From: Candidatus Woesearchaeota archaeon
GTDB taxonomy: Archaea > Nanobdellota > Nanobdellia > SCGC-AAA011-G17 > JAPLZO01
Assembly (NCBI GenBank): GCA_026394995.1
Contig: JAPLZO010000008.1
Location: 1 to 6,118 of the forward strand
Length of the DNA: 6,118 nucleotides
Direction of reading: 5' to 3'
Of this stretch, positions 5,687 through 6,118 are shown piece after piece. The position numbers and the translations under genes were made by a program. The first letter of the stretch is position 1. Each line of letters opens with the position of its first letter. Under the pieces are notes generated by a model. The model ran no database searches. It was not told where the DNA came from and saw only the letters and a list, made by a program, of their open reading frames with translations.

Positions 5687-5977
5687 ATGGATAAACCAGA
5701 AACAATAGATGAATTAATTGAACGTTTACCCGAAGTTATAGATAAACTTGAAAAAGTGGAAGGAGTAAAAGTTCTGGGTGTTGATAAAGTAAAAGGCAAT
5801 TTTAAGATTGAAATGGCTGTTCCATATAAACAACCTCTTCTTTTTGTTGTAGAGAGTAAAAATGGTATGGAAGCAACTCTAAATTCTAAAAAAATACCAA
5901 AAATAACTCCACCTTCATATCTGCAAGTAGAAAAGATCTTATTATCCTATGATTATAATATAAATACTATTTATTAA
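5687..5977 (+). CDS. Hypothetical 96-aa protein
   Basis: A small soluble protein that I do not recognise. It opens with a strongly amphipathic, acidic helix (about 5-24, with TIDELIERL and VIDKLEKV). Alternating strands follow: VKVLGVDKV (27-35), FKIEMAVPY (39-47), LLFVVES (51-57) and a fourth around 60-66. Then comes a proline-containing loop (KIPKITPPSY) and a short C-terminal helix and tail (79-96). It has no cysteines, no signal peptide and no membrane segment, so it is presumably cytoplasmic. The helix plus meandering sheet could be a small ligand- or protein-binding fold, but that is only a guess. ATG 5687 is backed by a TATA box at leaderless spacing. Its TAA stop overlaps that of the converging gene at the right edge. 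Confidence 0.65.
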   Translation: MDKPETIDELIERLPEVIDKLEKVEGVKVLGVDKVKGNFKIEMAVPYKQPLLFVVESKNGMEATLNSKKIPKITPPSYLQVEKILLSYDYNINTIY

Positions 5978-6118
5978 TCTTTAAATATATATTTATTAGA
6001 TTCAAAAAATTTTTTAACGCTTTCAAAATCAGGTGGTACTAACTCATCTCTTTTAACTTTACGAACTCGACCAATATATCTACCAGTTTGATTTATCTTA
6101 AAATACTCTATAGGTAAT
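5974..6118 (-). CDS. C-terminal fragment of an unidentified gene (runs off right edge)
   Basis: Reading the minus strand inward from 6117 gives 47 uninterrupted codons ending in TAA at 5974-5976, with no in-frame ATG, so the start lies beyond the window. The fragment begins LPIEYFKINQTGRYIGRVRK and ends with an acidic/aromatic helix (DFESVKKFFE) and KYIFKD. It is rich in Lys, Arg and aromatic residues with no membrane segment. In the two other minus-strand frames of this stretch I see early stops in at least one. The close convergent packing with the 96-aa gene is the same style as elsewhere in the window, which supports a real gene. I cannot name the family from this fragment. Confidence 0.6.
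   Translation of the reverse strand, partial: LPIEYFKINQTGRYIGRVRKVKRDELVPPDFESVKKFFESNKYIFKD

Noticed and set aside
1..6118. Defence system, mobile element, CRISPR array or stable RNA gene
   Set aside because: No transposase, integrase, nuclease cassette, spaced direct repeats or tRNA-like cloverleaf is visible. All intergenic gaps are about 90 bp or less.

Overview
The window reads as a compact, very AT-rich archaeal chromosome segment; I judge GC to be well below 35% by eye. The archaeal assignment rests on gene content: a Trm5-type tRNA methyltransferase, a HerA-like ATPase and the large subunit of archaeal replication factor C. It is supported by TATA boxes about 26-28 nt upstream of start codons that lack Shine-Dalgarno sequences. 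The short RfcL without a C-terminal PCNA-binding motif, the divergent Trm5-like motifs and the many small proteins suggest a reduced DPANN-type archaeon (Woesearchaeota/Pacearchaeota-like). That lineage is an inference from recalled protein flavour, not a database result.

Layout. Positions 2-667 (+) hold the 3' two thirds of a Trm5/Tyw2-family methyltransferase, which runs off the left edge. It converges on, and overlaps by 12 bp, a HerA/DUF87 ATPase on the minus strand (656-1975). An 88-bp divergent promoter region separates that gene from htpX (2064-2903, +), a membrane zinc protease. htpX converges on a small winged-helix-like protein (2916-3203, -). Upstream of that on the minus strand is a 68-aa two-helix membrane protein (3287-3493, -). 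Next is a two-gene minus-strand unit: rfcL (3958-5133) followed after 1 nt by a small DUF457/YdjM-like membrane protein (3546-3956). A 76-bp divergent promoter region then leads to a Cys-rich lipoprotein (5210-5596, +) and a 96-aa protein of unknown function (5687-5977, +). The last gene's stop codon overlaps the stop of a partial minus-strand gene that runs off the right edge (5974-6118).

How the genes work together. Three genes are nucleic-acid housekeeping (tRNA modification, DNA translocation or end processing, clamp loading). Four are envelope-linked (HtpX, two small membrane proteins, a lipoprotein). Only rfcL and the downstream membrane gene are clearly co-transcribed. Every other gene whose start lies in the window has its own TATA box at the spacing expected for leaderless transcription. 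No gap exceeds about 90 bp, and I see no tRNA, rRNA, CRISPR array, insertion sequence or defence cassette. This looks like ordinary core chromosome rather than an accessory island. The main curiosities are the uniform leaderless architecture, the divergent Trm5 motifs, the RfcL without a PIP box and the half-transporter-like 68-aa protein.
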